From: Leptospirales bacterium
GTDB taxonomy: Bacteria > Spirochaetota > Leptospiria > Leptospirales > Leptonemataceae
DNA: 64,000 nucleotides
Direction of reading: 5' to 3'
Assembly (NCBI GenBank): GCA_019694655.1
Contig: JAIBBN010000002.1
Span: 124,001-188,000 of the forward strand
Shown here: positions 61,694-64,000 of the stretch, piece after piece
Numbering within the stretch: position 1 is the stretch's first letter
Layout of the letters: each line of letters opens with the position of its first letter
The notes under the pieces: generated by a model
Seen by the model: the letters and a program-made list of their open reading frames with translations, nothing else
Told to the model about the DNA's origin: nothing
Database searches by the model: none
Translations under genes and position numbers: made by a program

Positions 61694-63397
61694 TTGACAG
61701 TGCTGGATCGATACATACTCCGCGAGATCCTTTCATGGACCGGAGTCACGCTCATCTTTTTGACTGCGATCACACTGTCAATCGCCATGAAAGACGTCAT
61801 CGGCGATCTGCTTGGCAAGGGCGTAGATCCGGGCAGAATTCTCCTCTTTCTGGGGAATCTGGTGCTGGAAAAGCTCAATTTCACGCTGCCCTTTTCTTGT
61901 TTGTTTGGCGGCATCCTTGCCGCCGGCCGCCTCTCTGCCGATTCCGAAATCACCGCCATGCGCGCGGCCGGCGTGAGTTTTCCAAGGATCTACGTCAACT
62001 TTCTGTTTTGCGGAGTATTGTCGCTGCTGTTGCTCTTGTGGATGGGCGCTTTCATTGGTCCGGCCAGCGCTCGTTCCCGCGAAGATTTCCAGAACTGGCT
62101 GAAGACCTACCACAGTCTGAGCATGGTGCAAACCGGTCGATTTGTCGGCGGCGCGGGCATCGAAACTGGCTCCTTTGACGGCCAGGATATCTATGCTGAA
62201 CGTCGCGATGGCGATCGTTTGATCAACGTCCAGATCCGCCGCTGGCATAGCCAGATGGATCATGCCATTCAGGTTCAGGTGCTGGGCGCGAGCATTCCAA
62301 TCGGAAAGGGCTATCTCACTCAGATCATTCAGGCGCACAGCGGCGAGCTGCTGTCGCGACGGCGTAATGATGGAACGCTGGAAAAGATCATACGCCTTGA
62401 GCGCGGCTTCAGCATCGAGCAAGATGAAGAACAGCGGACTATTCAGATTACGCGCTTTGAAAATGGCAGTATGGATTACGTAATTCCGCCGCCGCCGGAA
62501 CAACTCGGTCGAATCGATGTACGGCCGGACAATTTTACTTTGCCGGAGCTTTTGCAGCAAATCGAACAATTTGACAATGGCGGATACAAGATCAATCCGC
62601 TGGCAATCCTTGGCGCTCTGGCCCCGCAGGTGAGGGAAGGCGAAGGCCTTGCCGGCCTTGGCGGCGCCGGAGGGCTGCCGCCTGGCGTGCCAGAATCGAT
62701 TGAGCTGCCTTCCATCAATCGAATGGAAGAAATATCAGAGCAGATGCGCTGGCAAATGATGTTGCCTCCGGATAAGATGCGTCTGCCGCCCGAGCTGGAA
62801 TCCGTGCCGCCGGAAATGCGTCAGAGCTTTGCTTTGATGCTTACAACTTTTATCGATGATGCCAAAAAGACGCAGGCGCGGTTTGCTTACGAAGTGCAAA
62901 ATCGCCTGGCGATGCCGGTAGCCTGTCTGCTGTTCTTTTTTGTTTCCTTTCCGCTTGGGCTGACCGCAAAGCGAGCAGGCAAAGGAATGGGAGTGGTTCA
63001 GGCGCTGGTAATTTTTTTCAGTTACTTTGGACTGAGCGCCCAGGCGGCGACACAGGCCTACTCTGGAAAGCTTTCGGCAGTGGCCGCAGGCTGGCTGCCG
63101 GTACTGGCGCTCCTTACTTTCGCGCTCTATGTAACCGGTCGAAAGACAGATGGTTACAGTCCGCTCTACTTTCTGACGCGGCCCTTTCGCCGCGCTCTGG
63201 GGTGGCTCCTGTCGCCGCTGAGCAGACAGCTTGAGCCGGACCGCCCGCTGGGTCGGCGCTGGCTTGCGATTCGGCGCAGTCCAACGGCGCTTCGATGGCA
63301 GAATGAATTTGAGGTGCGTAAGGAACAGCTGCTGCTGTGGCTGGAAGAGCGGTATACAAAACTGCGCAATCGTCTGGGCGCCGGCGCTTCGGCCTGA
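61694..63397 (+). CDS. LptF/LptG-family LPS export permease with long insertion
   Basis: 567 residues from TTG 61694 (AGG 7 nt upstream; GTG 61700 also possible), giving the typical N-terminus LDRYILREIL. Three transmembrane helices, a periplasmic jelly-roll domain (about 140-285), and three C-terminal helices (LLFFFVSFPLGLTAK ... FFSYFGLSAQ). A Pro/Gly- and Met-rich insertion of about 90 residues (about 300-390) separates the LPELLQQI helix from the E(x)R(x)AMP motif; typical family members are much shorter here. With LptBC it extracts LPS from the inner membrane. Only one of the LptF/LptG pair is present. Confidence 0.88.
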   Translation: MTVLDRYILREILSWTGVTLIFLTAITLSIAMKDVIGDLLGKGVDPGRILLFLGNLVLEKLNFTLPFSCLFGGILAAGRLSADSEITAMRAAGVSFPRIYVNFLFCGVLSLLLLLWMGAFIGPASARSREDFQNWLKTYHSLSMVQTGRFVGGAGIETGSFDGQDIYAERRDGDRLINVQIRRWHSQMDHAIQVQVLGASIPIGKGYLTQIIQAHSGELLSRRRNDGTLEKIIRLERGFSIEQDEEQRTIQITRFENGSMDYVIPPPPEQLGRIDVRPDNFTLPELLQQIEQFDNGGYKINPLAILGALAPQVREGEGLAGLGGAGGLPPGVPESIELPSINRMEEISEQMRWQMMLPPDKMRLPPELESVPPEMRQSFALMLTTFIDDAKKTQARFAYEVQNRLAMPVACLLFFFVSFPLGLTAKRAGKGMGVVQALVIFFSYFGLSAQAATQAYSGKLSAVAAGWLPVLALLTFALYVTGRKTDGYSPLYFLTRPFRRALGWLLSPLSRQLEPDRPLGRRWLAIRRSPTALRWQNEFEVRKEQLLLWLEERYTKLRNRLGAGASA

Positions 63398-63487
63398 TCC
63401 GACGCTCCGGCATTTCGCTTGCAATTTGCAGGGTGCGGCCTTGAGAATGGCGCCCCCCGCTTGAAAGCTGGCGCGGATTGAAGAATC

Positions 63488-64000
63488 ATGCAAATTGCAC
63501 GCATCTACCACATCAGTAGCCAGCGCAGTCTTCCGGTTGAGGTTGGCATCCGCGGCGGCATGCAAATCGAATCGATGGCCATTGCGCCAGAGGATCTTGC
63601 CGGTCTTCGTCCAAAGCCGGACGAGCTCAGCTTGTTGCTGGTTGAAATGGAAGCCGGCGCCGAACTGTCGACCATGAAGTCGGTGTCCAGCCGAAGCGAT
63701 CTCAACGATCTTCCCAAGCTGCTGCTTTGTCCTGCCAGTTCGTACCGGAGCATTCTTAGCGCAGCGGCGCTGAGCCCCCGGACCTACCTGCTGGACGATA
63801 GCGTACGTCCCGAACACCTGCGCCTGACAATCGAACTCCTGCTGGGTCAGGAGCATTATCGTTTCAGTGTTCGCCAGCTGGCCAATGAAGCGCGCAACCA
63901 ACGCGGCGCCTTTGAAAATGTGCTGGAGATGGCCCGCCGGGAGCTGCAATCGGCGCGCGAAGAGCACGGAGCGCTGCGCGCATTGCTGGAATACGAAGCG
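63488..64000 (+). CDS. N-terminus of a receiver-like/coiled-coil signalling protein, cut by window edge
   Basis: 171 residues from ATG 63488, open to the window end. Residues about 45-120 have receiver-like character without the phospho-Asp loop being evident (LNDLPKLLLCPASSYRSIL ... YLLDDSVRPEHLRLTIELLL); residues 130-171 are a charged coiled coil (NVLEMARRELQSAREEHGALRALLEYEA). This layout usually precedes a PAS, GGDEF or kinase domain. The output domain is outside the window. Confidence 0.6.
   Translation, partial: MQIARIYHISSQRSLPVEVGIRGGMQIESMAIAPEDLAGLRPKPDELSLLLVEMEAGAELSTMKSVSSRSDLNDLPKLLLCPASSYRSILSAAALSPRTYLLDDSVRPEHLRLTIELLLGQEHYRFSVRQLANEARNQRGAFENVLEMARRELQSAREEHGALRALLEYEA

Overview
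The window is a gene-dense, GC-rich (by eye nearer 60% than 50%) stretch of a diderm bacterial chromosome. I infer a Leptospira-like spirochaete (order Leptospirales). The reasons are many putative lipoproteins with relaxed lipoboxes, LPS-type envelope genes (heptosyltransferase, LptF/G-like permease, Wzm/Wzt exporter), a bactofilin, a CheW, and a protein whose N-terminal domain matches what I remember of the leptospiral LA_0442/LA_0875 family. This is inferred from protein content only; no rRNA is present. I see no insertion sequence, prophage or CRISPR array, and no stretch over 300 bases without a gene.

Layout. 1-12 kb: a peptidase/TolB-propeller/outer-membrane-barrel fusion, then a minus-strand block with a HEAT-repeat protein, a membrane protein and SppA, then ilvN, a Nudix hydrolase, an unknown protein and an LtaS-like sulfatase-fold enzyme. 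12-17 kb: a plus-strand run of PfkB kinase, GT4 glycosyltransferase, kinase-fold protein and HAD phosphatase, then mdh and a bidirectional terminator. 17-24 kb: a SurA/DsbA-type lipoprotein, thrB, bactofilin, cheW, tRNA-Lys and tRNA-Glu, a LamG-like lipoprotein and two divergent GST-fold proteins. 24-30 kb: fused MsrA-MsrB, acyl-CoA ligase, HAD and kinase-fold proteins. 30-34 kb: a zinc/manganese ABC transporter operon led by an outer-membrane protein and preceded by overlapping palindromes. 34-42 kb: ADC-fold protein, fabG, NhaC-type antiporter overlapping an antisense tRNA-Asp, patatin, and a Wzm/Wzt exporter.

The most unusual region is 42.7-50.4 kb. An ECF sigma factor and a FecR-like membrane anti-sigma factor precede what looks like a polymorphic-toxin locus. 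It has a lipoprotein gene with a ZU5-like domain; a 99-bp linker sequence present twice (97/99 identical) 2.3 kb apart; and, joined to each linker copy, a different predicted peptidoglycan-cleaving domain (a lysozyme-like SYG(x)WQ-type domain and a LysM plus SLT transglycosylase domain). Each cassette is directly followed, with translational coupling, by a gene for an exported protein that could be its immunity protein (an ankyrin-repeat protein and an unrecognised secreted protein). A 12-bp motif is shared by the likely promoters of the sigma operon and of the lipoprotein gene, which suggests the sigma factor controls the locus. The lipoprotein gene enters its linker in the wrong frame, so the first cassette looks like an orphan tip, as in CdiA-CT and Rhs orphan modules.

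50-64 kb: acyltransferase, methyltransferase, YIP1-like and TPR proteins, a MORN protein, gatB, an orphan ParA with a membrane-bound partner, a MORN_2/YwqK-like lipoprotein, an M23 peptidase, a GT9 heptosyltransferase, an LptF/G-like permease with an unusual insertion, and the start of a receiver-like/coiled-coil signalling protein cut by the window edge.
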